From positions 1 through 64,000 of the forward strand of contig WEDG01000194.1 in assembly GCA_017591395.1 (NCBI GenBank): DNA of 64,000 nucleotides, read 5' to 3'. The DNA comes from Schistocephalus solidus. Taxonomy: Eukaryota > Platyhelminthes > Cestoda > Diphyllobothriidea > Diphyllobothriidae. Under the pieces are notes generated by a model. The model was not told the origin of the DNA. It did not search any database and saw only the letters and a list, made by a program, of their open reading frames with translations. Of this stretch, positions 21,101 to 32,530 are shown in pieces; position 1 is the stretch's first letter, and each line of letters starts with the position of its first letter. Both the position numbers and the translations under genes were made by a program.

Positions 21101-24100
21101 CTCTCCCCCCCCGTCTGGGCCCGGTGTCATGACCAAGAAGAACGGAGAAGGGGGGAGGGCGTAGGTAGATGGGACGGCGGCAACTCGCACCTAGGCGTGC
21201 CTTCAGACCACCTCATCTGTGACATTTATTACGGACCCCAATCTAGCCCCGTGTTGGTCTAGTGCATATACTGCGAGGCGCGTTTAGGGAGTGAGTCCTA
21301 GCACGGGAACTACAAAACCGGAAAGTATAACAGTTACACCTGCCTTTCATTTTTCTAGGCAGCCACATGGTCGATTTTACTCTCCTTTCCGCAACTAGAA
21401 GAATCACATAAGCGTGCCTCACCCTAATTGTCACTAAACTTTGCCATGAAGAAGTCTTCTCACCACCAGCCTCTCTACAGAAGGAAAAGCGAGATGGGCC
21501 AGCTAACAAGGAGTGCAACTGTCACAATAGCAAATTTTGAAAGAGAAAATGAAAAAAATTACCCCCCATCCCGGTTAGAACCCCTACTTTAGACGAATGA
21601 CGTTCGACAACGCTGACTGACTTGAATTGTAGAATCCACTGTATTACCCAAGATGTATGAACCTACTAGTATGCTACAGCTTTAAGACGGGCTCACCTAC
21701 AAATTGGCAAGTGGATGACATAAAAATCAATGTACCTCGGACTCCAAATAAATGCACTATCTACAGTCCTCTACGCTCTGAAAGTAAAGAGATCAGTCAA
21801 ACGAAATTGTCGTATCCTTCGACGTTAGCCTAACACCCATGACTCCCGACTTAGTGCACGAAATGGGCGCATAAAAGTGGGCCTATAATACTTTGTGAAG
21901 TTGGGGACATTCCACTTTATCGGTGAGCGCCACTTCATCATGAGTAGTCCCGCCAGGATACCGGACCGCCCAAAAAAACGGATAATTATGCAGGTGTATG
22001 GCCGGAGGGAGGGGATAATAAGAGACAGTGGGTTAGGCAGTAGTGAGGGCTAGGTGGAGCCGTCCCTGGAGTACGGGGGGAAGGGAGAGAGAGGAAGGAG
22101 AGGTAGGCCGCGGAGGAATGCATGCAATTAACCGATCGTTAGCCACGGTAAGCACGGAGCATGCAGGTGGCTCTTTTGTGCGCACAACACCGGCTTCCTC
22201 GGCCTGATGGCAGTCGCTTCTGCTGGTGCTGGTAGACCCAGTGGCTTGTGATAGTCTGGTGGGAGCCTATAAATCACAAGGAAGGCTTCGTTGGGGTGCA
22301 CGTGATGCCCAGAATCAACCATGTGTGCGAGAATAGCACTGTTTACGCTCTAAACATAATCTTTTCCCAGTCATACCAGCAGTTGTTCCATTGTTATTTC
22401 ACGTAGGCGCTGACTCGTGCGACCAATATAACGTGTTGCACATAAGCAAGTCAGGAGTAAATGCACATGGAGGAGGTCTGAACTGGCAACCTCGCCTTAA
22501 CTTCTCCGTGTAAAACAGGGTTAGTTGAGAAAAAATACCCAAATTATCGCTGCCGGGAAAGCTCGTGAAACGGCTCGGACAAGGCGCCTTCTGAGGAGCT
22601 CCCGTGTCGTATCCCCCTTGAGGAACCGAGTTTTCTGTTCTGCAGTAAGAGTGGTAGGTTTTACTGGCCTCCATCAGGATACCGGTTCTAGCGAAGCATG
22701 TCCTGGATCCTTCTGAGCTCCTTTTCTATACTATTCGATGACCAACTTTTCTAACCCTTTGCGCCAGAGAACGGACTAGATTGCGTTTCTGTTGGATGGT
22801 TACGCAATTGCCGCACTTCGTATCCTTTCCAGACCAGGTTTTCTTACGATAGGTACTCATTCGGACGCTACCGTCAGATTTTCAGTTTCGAAGGACGTCT
22901 TAGAAAGGGAGCGAACATGCCGTTTACACCTTCAAAGTGAACTTGGTGGACGGATGTGCTTGATTTACAGCATTTAGGAGTGCATCTACAGTGGTTTCTG
23001 CTGCGATGATTGCAAAGGTGTCGTCGATGTAGCGACCGAAGCGTCTTAGCCTATTGATCTGATCACTTAACTAAAAATTTTCCACCTTGCCCATGAAGAC
23101 ATTAACCAAGAGAGGTCCAAGGAGGCCGTTACGGTAAGCTTAAGAAGAGTCCACGCGACCAGTGTCCCTTGTCCTTGTTCATCTGCCTCTACTACTACTA
23201 ACTGCTGTGCGGCTACTGACAGGGCTCGAGAATGAGCCTCAAGGCAGAGCGGAACGAGTGAATTCCGTTAGCAATCGGTGACCGTTCGTCAACGAATAAT
23301 CTGTTTGTAAGTTCCTTCGAGAGATAATAATTAGCACTCGGTGGCGTAGCCACTGACCCACGAATTCAGTCTAAAGCTGAATACAGGGAGAATAAAAGTA
23401 CGGCTCTACAGTTTTGTACCACAAGACGCTAATCTCATCCTCCTAAAAGGACGTGAGATTTAGGACGACGGACCGTCGTATCCACCTGAGTTTCTTCATA
23501 GAGTCAAATAGGCAGCGCTAGGCGAAAACTTACAGCGAGCTCGCGCGAAAAAATGTTCTCTTAACTTTGGAATTGACTCAAATCCAGCTGGGGATACAGG
23601 GATCTTAGTGTACGAGGGGAAAGTCAGGCTCATCTTGCTCTTGGCTTCTTAGCGCCGACAGAGAGAATGCCGCGACGTCGGATCACAGACCACGTCTAGA
23701 GCATAGTCTCGTCGCCGATCTGGGACACCTGCCTACGACGCATTATAAGGCAGCGATAAGGATATGCTTTGTACGCAGGTGGGCATAATATGCAAGACTC
23801 GCTACGATATTTATCTAAGTAGGCATTGTTTGTTAAATTTTCAGAGGTTGGGACGGGGTCAAAGTTTCGTTTCCGCTAAACCCAGAGGACTAAAGTGTTG
23901 ACATTGACAAAGCTGCAAACCGAAGCCCTCTCCTTAGGACTAAAATTTTGTGTACCAGGAAGGAAAATCGATCCGATGGAGATTGAAGCCCAATTTTAGG
24001 ACCTACATTACCAGCTAGCAGACTTAAGGCAAACATCAGAAGAAAATGCGAGATGGCTAAAAGCGAAATTCTTTGATATCGCCTATCAATACAGAACATT

Positions 24101-27100
24101 CCAGATTACTTAGCGCTCGCTATTAACGAAAGAATACCTTTCGGTTCTACATGATCTACGCAAGGATACTGGTATCATTATCTTGAGGCCTGACAAAGGA
24201 AGCGGTGTTGTGATTCTAAACAAGACCGATTATGCAAGTAAAATGGAAGCTGTATTGAGGGACCCCAGCAAATCTTCTTCTGAAACCCATGGGAAAGAAG
24301 AAAAAAATAGCACTGGAAGACCGTATGGGAAAAAACGTGAATTTGTTATTTGAAAAGCAAATAATAGAAAAGAACATGGCTGCATGTATTAGGACTGTAG
24401 ATTCAGTAGGTACCATTAAGACCAATTTTATCAATGAGGAATTCACCACAACAAAAAACATCGCCCAGTGGTTAGCCCAACAAATCGAACCAATCAGACG
24501 CAAACTTGCTCCTTACGCTACAAAAGACACCTTCTCATTCGCAGATGAGCTGAAGAATTAAAATTTACTGATCAAGTACATGATGTCACTTGACGAGCAG
24601 AGCCTGTTCAAAAATGTGCCACTGCATGAAACCATTGACATAATTTTGAGCATGTGAGACACGTGCCTCAAACATGCGCAACTTCGGGAACTACTGGAAA
24701 TATGCACGAAAACTGTGCAGTTTCTGTTCAACGAGCAGTTCTATCGACAGACAGACAATGTAGCTATGAGCAGTTCATTAGGGCCAATCTTATCGGATAT
24801 CCTCATGTCAAACGTCAAACGATAATTAGCCAAACATTTACAGAAACCGCATTCTATCGACGATATGTGGATGACATTTTTGCCATAGTCAAAAAACCAA
24901 GAGACGGATAATCTTTTCTTAATGCAATGAACGAGGCACATGCGAAGATGAGATTTACGATCGAGCATGAGAAGAATGACACACTGGCTTTCTTAGATGT
25001 TCTTATACACAGGAGGGCAAATGGTTTCAGAGGGCCATATATCGAAAAACCACATGGAAAGGACAGTACATGCACTTCCTCAGTTTTGTTCCAGTTTAGA
25101 GAAAACGAAACTTAGCTTTGTGCCTGTTCAATAGAGCCACTAGAATCTGCTCCTCAGAAACGAGCGATGACAAGACTAGTTTCCGGAAGAACGCTTTTCT
25201 TGGAAATGGGTATCCGGAGAAGTACCGCTATCATAGACAAGAAAGTCCTGCCGAAATATCAGTGCCAAAAAAGCCGGTGGCCACCTTCCTCCATTTTAAG
25301 GGTGATAATGTGTCAAACGTGATCAAGCGACGGCTCAGATGCACGATTGAACGAACGTACACTGCCTCAAAACTGTTGTTCATAAGCACTACAACGCTAT
25401 TACAGTTAGACCAACTAAGGACATTCTCCCTATGCACGCCACATCATACTGTATTTATGAGTTTACATGTAGTTACGAATGCAAATACATTGGGTGAAAG
25501 CAAAGGCAGTCAGCAGTTCGGTCAGCTGGACATATGCCGAAGTGGCTGTTAGGGACGGAAAAAAAGGTACCCAAGAGTTCAATTACGAAGCACCTGGTGG
25601 ACATTGGCCATACGGTGGACCCAATGACTGCATTTAAGGTCTTATTTCAGGCAACGACTGTGTGTCTCTTGCGCTTTGCAGAGGCCGCTACAATGCGGAG
25701 AAGAAAACCAGAACTTTGCAAACTGCTGGATCATGTGATAAACCTCGCATTACCGTGGTAAGGATCGATAATGAACGTGACTTCCTGCTTCCTGCCGTCC
25801 TTTCACTTCCCTCCCTGCATGACTAACTGCTGTCCCACGCGCTGTACTTCTCCTCACCATACGCACCCACATTTGACTGCTTTGCCTACCAAAAAGTTTT
25901 ATCCCTCTAGGTCGACGTTTAAATGGACAGTTTACTTCGTCTTTTTCCCAGGCAATCACCATACACAGTTGAATTAGATGTCACGAAATTGCATGATGTC
26001 AATAAATTCTGCGTATTTCTTCGCCTTTACCTTATTCAAAGTTAAGATTGTCTACAATTAAGGTTTGGATTGCGGTTAAGGGCATCTGTCCCAAGACCCC
26101 AACCGTATAACCCTTACTGCCACCATTTCCGCAAGACACGTTCCAAGGGTTCTCTGAGCTGACCCCAACAACATACTGAAAGCTGCGGTATCAGATGGTC
26201 TGGTTAGGAACTATACCGACTAGAACGAGAGTTTAACCGCGGCGCCCTAGTTGGCTAGTTTAAAAATGGACAGATTTGATTGAGTCAGAGGTGGTCGTCG
26301 CAACGGTGCTCGTGAATAAAACTCCGACGTTTGCCTTCAATATTTTTTACAGGGTTCATCAAAGAACGTGGGTAATTAGCGAAATCGGGTGATGTTTATC
26401 GTTTCCGCTAGTGAGGTTGGCTCACTTAAGATGGTAATTCGAGACATTATCAATCTAGTCAGATAAGGATGGGTAGTGTGGATGGGAGAGGCAATTAAGA
26501 TGAGCAGTGCTCGAGGGAAAAAAACTGCACGCAGTCAGCAGGTTAACTGACTTATAGCCATACTAAATGCAAACCCCATACGAAGTCCTTTTGTGTGCAC
26601 AGAACCGGCTCGCGTAAACTGATTGCCACCGTTTCGAATAGCTCGGGGCGAGCTTGCTACCGAATGGACAGGGTAAGGGTGACATTTTCTTCCGAATCCA
26701 CACTGCTCGTCAGGTTTTTTCAAGTCTGTGGACACAACGCGATATTTCTATCGCCACAAAGATTCGCATGTACCGTGCATCCGTCCGGTCTATCCTCCTC
26801 TGTGGCTGTGAATGCTGGGCTATACACATGGATGATGAGCGAAAACTAGAGGCGTTTGACCACCATTGCCTGAAGACCATCCTCCGAGTGAAGTACACCG
26901 ACTTCATCGAATGGACAGAGTAAGGATGAAATTGTCTTCGGAATCGATACTGCTTGTCAGGTTTTATCAAGCCGTAGAAAGTACCCGTGGACCCGACGTA
27001 ACATTTCTATCGACACAAAGATTCGCATATACCGTGCGTCTGTCCTTCTCTATGGTTTTGAATGCTGGGCTACACGCATAGAAGATGAGCGACAACTGGA

Positions 27101-30100
27101 GGCATTTGATCACCACTGCTTGAGGACCATTCTTCGAGTGAAGTACACAGACTTTGTCTCAAAGGAGACAGTCCACACCTGCTGCGAAAAGACCGTAAGG
27201 ATATCCCGAGCCATCCAAGAAAGACGACTGAGGTGATTTAGACACTTTCTTCGTCGTCCACCTCGCGAGCTCAGTGTCAATGCCCTTGATTTGGCCCCAC
27301 TACCTAATTGGAAACATCGAAGAGGGGGTCAGCTCAAAACCTGGCTCGACACAGTTCGTCAAGACTTGAAGTTGTTGTTGAACCTTCGGTATTTTGTGTT
27401 AGTCACTGGCAAAGATAACGGATTGAGCTGTCCAGGTCTCCTGCCACGGATCATGACGCGTGGAGAGGCACAAACCGCGTCATCATCGAGGCCAGCTAGA
27501 TCAGGCATGATAGCAGCCATAACAAGTACAAGTTTCTGCATATGCGAATTTATAGAAAACAAACGTATGTTCGCTACATGGACCTAAGTAGAGGACAAAG
27601 GTGTCACTGTAATCATCCGCAGACACAGAAAGTTTGTATTTGCACAACTTTGAAGTCTGCATAAAGTGGTCTCTCCCTGTGAGCACACAGAAGAGGGAAA
27701 GGAAAAGCCCACTTAAGCTGAGAGAAACCAACTAACGACACGGAGTGAGGTCGAAGCGAACATGTCAATATCACCCGTCTTTGTCGGTTAACCGCGCGAT
27801 CGCCGACTGATCGTCTTAAAAAGTCAGCTTTAATCGAAGTATCGAAGATGAAACAAAAACAGCGGTCCTACAATCCAGTCAATCAAATAACGAAATAGTT
27901 CCTGTTTACAAAAAAAAGAGGGGATGCAACAAAACGTGGCAACACGGGGCAAGCCTTCGGAAAAATAGAGTCAAAGAAAAGAAGATAAACCTACGTGAAT
28001 GAACGGACGCAAAAATATATCACAAACATGACCGTCCTCGATCAGAGCATCTACTTCCGAAAGGCGGTAAATAGCCCTATCGGCTTTGGCGGTTAGCGAG
28101 GCACCGTCTAAAAAACAAGACGGATAAAATGAGAGGAGTTTTGCCTGGACACAAAATAAGCGTATTTCTTCGATAATAATAAATTCCAGTAGAACTGTCT
28201 TGCCAAGTGCAGTCGTAGAAAAACCTACAGGGACCACGACGACACTACCAGGTGGGCGAGAACATCCAAATAGAGGGATAGACCGGTGAATTTAACCAAA
28301 ATTCAAAAAACTGCTTTTATAATTTTTTTTCGCGGTTTGTCTTATGCTTGGTGACGAGGAGTTACAGTTCGTGCGCCAATACCTCCACTTAAATGTCAAC
28401 TGCCTTAACCTTTTAGTTGGCTATAAGATTGCTCCTTACGGTTAAGACACTTTTTGTTCAATGCCTTTTCTCATCTTAAAAATCTTAGGAATTCTCACAA
28501 TTGGGCAATAATTTTTTTCTTGACAATGAGGTCTATACGAAGGGGTTTCATCTACGAGAATCTAAATCACTGAGACCAACTCAATTGACACGAAAGCCTT
28601 TACAGGAAACGCAGGTAGGAAATAGCCTCTGCCAGTCAGACGACTGACATTCATTCACAAAAGCCGACAAATTGGCGTTATAAATTAGATGGATGCAGTC
28701 TAGTAGGATCAGATTGATTGGGCAGGAAATAGTCACTTTTTTTATCTAACCATGGCAGGCACCATATAGGTAATGGTCATGACAGATGAATATTGCCAGC
28801 AAAGACAATGGTCGTGCTATTGATGCAAGCAACTAAATGCATCAATAACCACAGCTACCGCTGTTTAAGGAAAAATGTGACCGTAATTATAGTGTGCAGA
28901 CTACTTTTGGAAGGCACCGACTTCTGCTTAACGCAAGTGATTACACGTAAATGGCGAACACGTCTGAGCAGAAGACATCTAATTAACAGACAGACAGTGC
29001 ACCAATGGCGGCAATGCAAACCATTTATGCGCGATACAGGGATTTTCGTCAACATTTTAGAAGTACTTGCGTACACGGCAGATGAAAGAGCAAGCAGATT
29101 CTTGCCAAGAATATAATGCAGAACAGTAGGTAAATAATACGAAAGTGTAGGTAGAGAGCCCAGACTACACCGCCTATGTGAATTTTAACAAAATGTAACT
29201 TACCTGTGGCGGCTACTTTGGCCTCATACCAGAGAGCATAACTAGCAAGGCCTTCATAAAGTCGTTGTAGGCGTTGAACATGATTCACCTCCGGTTCACG
29301 TGTGAGCATGGCTTCCCTGGAAGAGGAAGGATCTCGTTTGAACTGCGAGAGAGACGTAGAAAAGTTTAAAATTTGGTGTTTAGCTGACAGACATGTCAAT
29401 TCAACCAACAGGAAAAGAGAGTGTAGTTAAAAAAATATATAAAAATGATCTAGGTTGGCCTTCAAACTGAAAACAGGATTTAAGTGTTTAGGGTGACAAG
29501 CAGTGAGAAGGATAAAGAAAAAACAAACGTTTTTAGACATTCAGGCCATTAGTTTAAATCAGGACTGAAATACCCGCTCTTCGTTGACTACGTGAGCTTA
29601 CGAGTCACACGCTAATCGAAATATAAAGGCAGAAAAAACCCAGCGTCTAGTACTTGGCAGCTGAGGTCCATTCGTCTGCTTCAGTAAGTACACTGGATAG
29701 TAATGATTTTTTCTTTAATACTGCGTTAGTAACATGATCAATGAGGTAAGGTATCTCGTCAAAATGTATGTTATCGATCTTGGACAGTCACACAGTTAGC
29801 TAAGAATTATTCCTACAATGACAGTAAACGACAATAGCTTTCAGCCGTTTGTTGCAGTACAAGAAGTGCCAGTTAGTCGTGTCTGGTATAATATTTTTCA
29901 AAAAGAGATTTTTGTAAACACTATGAATCTCTAATGTTGAACTTGTTGGCTAGACTAAAAGAAGTAAGAGAGCTTCTTTCGCAGTTGAAATGAAGTGCTC
30001 AAAAAGAGGACATGCGATGATTTAAAACAGCTAAGAAAACAGCCATTAATCATTTGGGCTACGCATAAGTGCAATCCCAGGCAACATACAATTTTGCACG

Positions 30101-30797
30101 ACCTCTCGTCGGCCGCCAGATCCCAGCGTTTTTGGCCAAGTTCAAACAGGATAGTTTCCAGAACGCGATTGTTTTCGTCTGTTAGCCTGCAGCTATTCAT
30201 TGCGCTGAAGCAAGGATGCATTCACCACCATGAGTTAGTAGCACTGCTCACGCAAGGCAAATGTAACAAAATTATTCTATTATGATTTAAACAAGATAAC
30301 ATTGCGATTAAAGCTTATAAACGCAATCTTTCGATAAGCCATCCGCCTGATCTACGTCGATTCGTCACAGTACAGTAAAAAAATTGGAGGAATAAATGAG
30401 TCACTTGCTCCAAATCCCACTATCACAATTTATGCAAGATATAAGTTATGGATATAGCGTACTGACAAAAGATCAGGAGTGCTGGTTGGAATAATAGTAA
30501 GGAGGAAAGCTATTAAGATTTGAACAAGACAGGCGAAGATCAGTTACCTTCTAAATTTAAGCAGTTTTTCCGGCTGTTTGAGGCACCGGAAGACGTGAAA
30601 AGCTGTCTATAAACGAAAAATTTTAGGCAAAAAATTTTAAAGGCATACCCGCCACAACCACGAGGGCGAAATAGAGTAACTGTGAATAGTGTGTGCCAGA
30701 ACACGGACAACCTCGGCGAACTTATGCCTAAGGAGGAAAATCCAAACCATTGCCATGATGCGGTGACGGGCAGAGGGAGCAATATGATCAAAGGTTT
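18163..30797 (-). CDS. TAF1A: TAF1A-like RNA polymerase I promoter factor subunit, multi-exon gene (first exon missing)
   Basis: Eight minus-strand exons join in frame: 30797-30649, 30606-30548, 30204-30090, 29342-29204, 28107-27995, 20049-19611, 18646-18529 and 18439-18223. All introns are GT-AG and every phase matches. The product, about 448 residues, resembles animal TAF1A, a subunit of SL1/TIF-IB that recruits RNA polymerase I to rDNA promoters in the nucleolus. The clearest block runs across the 20049/27995 junction: CDIFLRPFIH + LLWTVGRHSEALIVLEKY aligns without gaps to the TAF1A segment [34 protein letters not shown] followed by RLYEGLASY matches SSREIL ... AYKGLLQYY. Helical-repeat character fits the family. 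An acidic tract (about 19690) and a C-terminal extension seem lineage-specific. The start codon and promoter were not found. Confidence 0.8.
18223..18439 (-). CDS. TAF1A: TAF1A-like, last exon
   Basis: Acceptor ctccctcatcag precedes 18439; entry phase 2 fits the exon at 18529. It encodes RHVSKAWTLRSATWKRYIFS and a charged tail ending ILPTERVYD, then TGA at 18225-18223. The AW...W segment may correspond to the AWVQEEWNSRKNWW region of TAF1A, although this is the weakest part of the alignment. Confidence 0.75.
18529..18646 (-). CDS. TAF1A: TAF1A-like exon
   Basis: 118 bases, acceptor ttctatgcttcag, donor gctag|gtacaa, phases 1 in and 2 out. Encodes ALTALKMAFLLLDHPSWCRF and PWYLLHLSINV, comparable with TAF1A LGLEVLFGVLDFAGC...AWKYLAKYL. 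The following intron is 89 bases. Confidence 0.78.
18647..19610 (-). other. Intron of the TAF1A-like gene
   Basis: 964 bases, GT at 19610-19609 and AG at 18648-18647. AT-rich, with a short CT microsatellite at 19285-19298. No other element was recognised. Confidence 0.7.
19611..20049 (-). CDS. TAF1A: TAF1A-like, largest exon (439 bases)
   Basis: Acceptor ttgcaaacag, donor caaaaag|gttgga, phases 0 in and 1 out. It opens with LLWTVGRHSEALIVLEKY, then NTQLYLAEWQL (compare TAF1A NAHIYLYNFLKRQ), a longer lineage-specific middle, an acidic stretch VDSDEEEEVETEDALLDEH and LALVAIEALLQK leading into the next exon. GC content is visibly higher than in the surrounding intron. Confidence 0.85.
20691..20800. 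repeat. Small foldback (MITE-like)
   Basis: attgttgtcgacgat...cagagtaacgcgt (20691-20727) pairs with acgcgttactctg...atcgtcgacaaca (20765-20799), about 36-base arms with a few mismatches and a 37-base loop. Confidence 0.75.
22126..23160 (-). pseudogene. Penelope-like element, RT and GIY-YIG fragment
   Basis: Minus-strand frames read, in order, AYRNGLLGPLLVNVFMGKVE, LRRFGRYIDDTFAIIAAE with the RT catalytic YIDD at about 23013-23030, AVNQAHPSTKFTLKV, STYRKKTWSGKDTKCGNCV then QQKRNLVRSLAQRVRK, CATRYIGRTSQRLRE (GIY-YIG nuclease segment, 22401-22435), and ATHMVDSGHHVHPNEAFLVI. This is the standard Penelope order of RT then GIY-YIG. It is 5'-truncated and frameshifted, and lies in antisense to the plus-strand PLE nearby but in the same sense as the host gene. 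Confidence 0.88.
23161..23335 (+). mobile_element. SINE copy in intron
   Basis: Matches 14060-14190: tgctgtgcggctactgacag, ggctcgagaatgagcctcaa, ggcagagcggaacgagtga and the ggtgaccgttcgtcaac block. Confidence 0.7.
23835..25765 (+). pseudogene. Penelope-like element, near-complete coding region
   Basis: Plus-strand frames show EALSLGLKFCVPGRKIDPME, WLKAKFFDIAYQYR, LTKEYLSVLHDLRKDTG and ILRPDKGSGVVILNKTDY (about 24183-24230), the Penelope N-terminal and RT1 blocks. FYRRYVDDIFAIVKKP follows with the YVDD catalytic motif (about 24859-24885), then FTIEHEKNDTLAFLDVLIHR. The GIY-YIG endonuclease is at about 25450-25600 (YEFTCSYECKYIG, AGHMPKWLLG, SSITKHLVDIGHTVDPMTAF). Stops and frameshifts at about 23999, 24108, 24560, 24655 and 24910 disable it. 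No terminal repeats were located. Confidence 0.9.
26600..27560 (+). pseudogene. RTE-like LINE, C-terminal end with internal tandem duplication
   Basis: Frames show ISIATKIRMYRASVRSILLC and GCECWAIHMDDERKLEAFDH (26725-26860), then again YGFECWATRIEDERQLEAFD from about 27050, followed by TILRVKYTDFVSKETV, the ERRLR / HFLRRPPRELSV block and HRRGGQLKTWLDTVRQDLK (27310-27370). This is the C-terminal region of RTE-type reverse transcriptases. About 270 bases (26638-26915 and 26906-27190) are present twice in tandem. The catalytic RT domain is absent. Confidence 0.8.
27995..28107 (-). CDS. TAF1A: TAF1A-like exon
   Basis: Acceptor tgttttttag, donor cattcac|gtaggt, phases 1 in and 0 out. Encodes DGASLTAKADRAIYRLSEVD and HVCDIFLRPFIH. 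The nearby GT one codon later would break the frame, so the GTAGGT donor was chosen. Confidence 0.82.
29204..29342 (-). CDS. TAF1A: TAF1A-like exon
   Basis: Acceptor gtctctctcgcag, strong donor acag|gtaagt, phases 0 in and 1 out. Encodes FKRDPSSSREAMLTREPE and LQRLYEGLASYALWYEAKVA, which aligns with TAF1A SSREILINLIQAYKGLLQYY. Confidence 0.85.
30090..30204 (-). CDS. TAF1A: TAF1A-like exon
   Basis: Acceptor ccttgcttcag, donor caaaatt|gtatgt, phases 2 in and 0 out. Encodes AMNSCRLTDENNRVLETILF and ELGQKRWDLAADERSC. A second AG twelve bases inside (ctgcag) would also keep phase and cannot be excluded as the true acceptor. Confidence 0.75.
30548..30606 (-). CDS. TAF1A: TAF1A-like small exon (59 bases)
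   Basis: Acceptor cgtttatag, donor tagaag|gtaact, phases 0 in and 2 out. Encodes TAFHVFRCLKQPEKLLKFR, matching the spacing of the TAF1A stretch after EIIWKLGSEI. The upstream intron is only 42 bases. Confidence 0.78.
30649..30797 (-). CDS. TAF1A: TAF1A-like, first exon identified
   Basis: Acceptor ttcttctttctcag, donor tggcgg|gtatgc, phases 1 in and 0 out. Encodes ARHRIMAMVWIFLLRHKFAE and SYSISPSWLWR, comparable with TAF1A TSACLSFIQEALLKHQWQQA and PEIIWKLG. Entry in phase 1 shows that at least one coding exon lies upstream. Confidence 0.8.
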
Positions 30798-32480
30798 CTG
30801 AGAAAGAAGAAAATGAGGATTTTAGGGTAGAGAATAATGAAATATGTTTTAGCCAATAGTAATAGTTAGAAAAGCCGAAATTACGGAGTTCACTTGGCAA
30901 TCTAAGCCCTCTTAATTACGACCCAAAACCAACAAGGGGATATCGGTACTGATCCTTCCGTGGTATAAGGACAGTAGTAGGAATCGGTTGGGAATAGTTA
31001 AAATATGCAGCCGGCTTTTTTCGTTAAGAAGATCAAGATGGTAATCAAACACTCAACAGGTGGGACTTTAGTTTAGATATTCAATCTCAGCACTGGGGCT
31101 TTTTGTGCAGTAACAAGGGTGGGGCTTGTTAATCTCGTGTTAACTCGGGTCTTGGTTACAATTTCTAACGATAATAGGGTATATAACGGTCGCTAGAGTT
31201 GAAGTTTTAGGAAACCGCTTTCGGAATTCAGCCCGGTACACAATAAACAAAGTGATATTTTTCCGCGAGCGATGAGCATGAGAAATAACAAAGAAACTCA
31301 GAAACCAGTTGTGAAATACAGGCCCAATGAACGCGGATCATGAGAAAAATTGCACTAACTTTATATAAAAATGACACTAACGATTCATTACACCAGTTCA
31401 ATAGCGCAGGTTCATAGTTCACTAGCTAGCATGTGCTTATGGGCCCGATGATCCTCGAAATATAAGAAGCTATGGTACAGAAAAATAATTGAAGAATGTA
31501 AGTATGAGCAGGAAATTTACAGACGAACCCGAGAATATCAAAGCATTACAGCTCATGCGACCAAGGAAACACGGCCAAAATTCCTGTTTGGACAAATTTA
31601 ACAACATCCTTGTAAATCTGCCAAGTTTTAGAAGGAATAATTTTCGACGGATCTTATAAACCTCGCTAGATACCCGATCAGGCCTCTTTTGTTTCGAAGT
31701 GGCCAGACGCCCCATTTTACTCCAGAAATATGTTCGGTAGACAACCGAGAACAATATCCACTGAAAAGCAGCCACAAGCACTAACATTTTCCGCAGCTAC
31801 TGCGATAAAACAAATGTCCCAAATGGACAAGCTCTTGTGAATTTAATTCAGGATCAATTATTTTATGGCATTTAGGCTGAAGAACAGCGTAGTGGAATCC
31901 AGAATAAAGATTCGAATATCAAATGGAGAACCTGTTGCCTCCTTACGTAAGCGGTTACTTTAAGATTTTGTCGGAGGATATCAATGCAAAATTTGCCATC
32001 GTACCTTTAAATAATATAGGATCCATAACATGCAGACTCAAGATCCCTTATTCTATTCCGGCTTTTATCATACAATATCATAGGGAAACCTGCCTGGCCG
32101 GTAAAATACTAAATGACATTTTCTTTTTCGTTTTGAATTCAGAGAGACAAATAGGATGTTTTCAAATAAGTGCTTGCTATTTTCTTTTTGGATATTAGTA
32201 AATTAAAAGTAAAAACAAAAAAATATGCATATGCCTAAGACCCCTATGTGTTACCCTGTGAAATCTTGCAAATTCATTTACATTTGTATTGTTACTGACG
32301 GATGATATCAGGATAACACCACTTTAAAAGGCATCTTGGCAATGCAGCAAGTACATATATGACGGCTCTATGGGCCACCTATGTGAACATTACCTTAGTT
32401 TTGTGCTCTAAAGCCTTAGCATTACAGATTTAAAAATCGCAATTTCCCACAATTAGAAAATACATGAAGTTTTAAACTCT
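30798..32480. other. Upstream of the TAF1A-like gene; no confident first exon
   Basis: A minus-strand frame from ATG at 31726 (MGRLATSKQKRPDRVSSEVY...) is basic at its start and could be a first exon, but no donor in the phase required by 30797 looks good. Nothing else was recognised between 31800 and 32480, and no promoter motif is convincing. Confidence 0.3.
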
Positions 32481-32530
32481 AAAACTGTAAACTGTAAACT
32501 GTAAACTGGCAATAAATAAATAAAATAAAA
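32481..32530. repeat. (CTGTAAA)n and A-rich tail
   Basis: Three to four tandem ctgtaaa units are followed by caataaataaataaaataaa. It resembles the 3' tail of a retroposed sequence, but no body was identified next to it. Confidence 0.5.

Larger units (their letters stand above)
20050..27994 (-). other. 7.9-kb intron of the TAF1A-like gene, filled with transposable elements
   Basis: GT at 27994-27993 and AG at 20051-20050. It holds a foldback (20691-20800), a minus-strand PLE (22126-23160), a SINE (23161-23335), a plus-strand PLE (23835-25765) and an RTE-like LINE end (26600-27560). 20801-22125, 25766-26599 and 27561-27994 show nothing I recognise. Confidence 0.75.

Noticed and set aside
29660..29730. 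Minus-strand peptide LTEADEW, which looks like the LSEAETW stretch of TAF1A
   Set aside because: No usable donor in phase follows it. Exon 30204-30090 joins directly and in phase to 29342-29204, with a better alignment (FKRDPSSSREAM), so the resemblance is probably chance.
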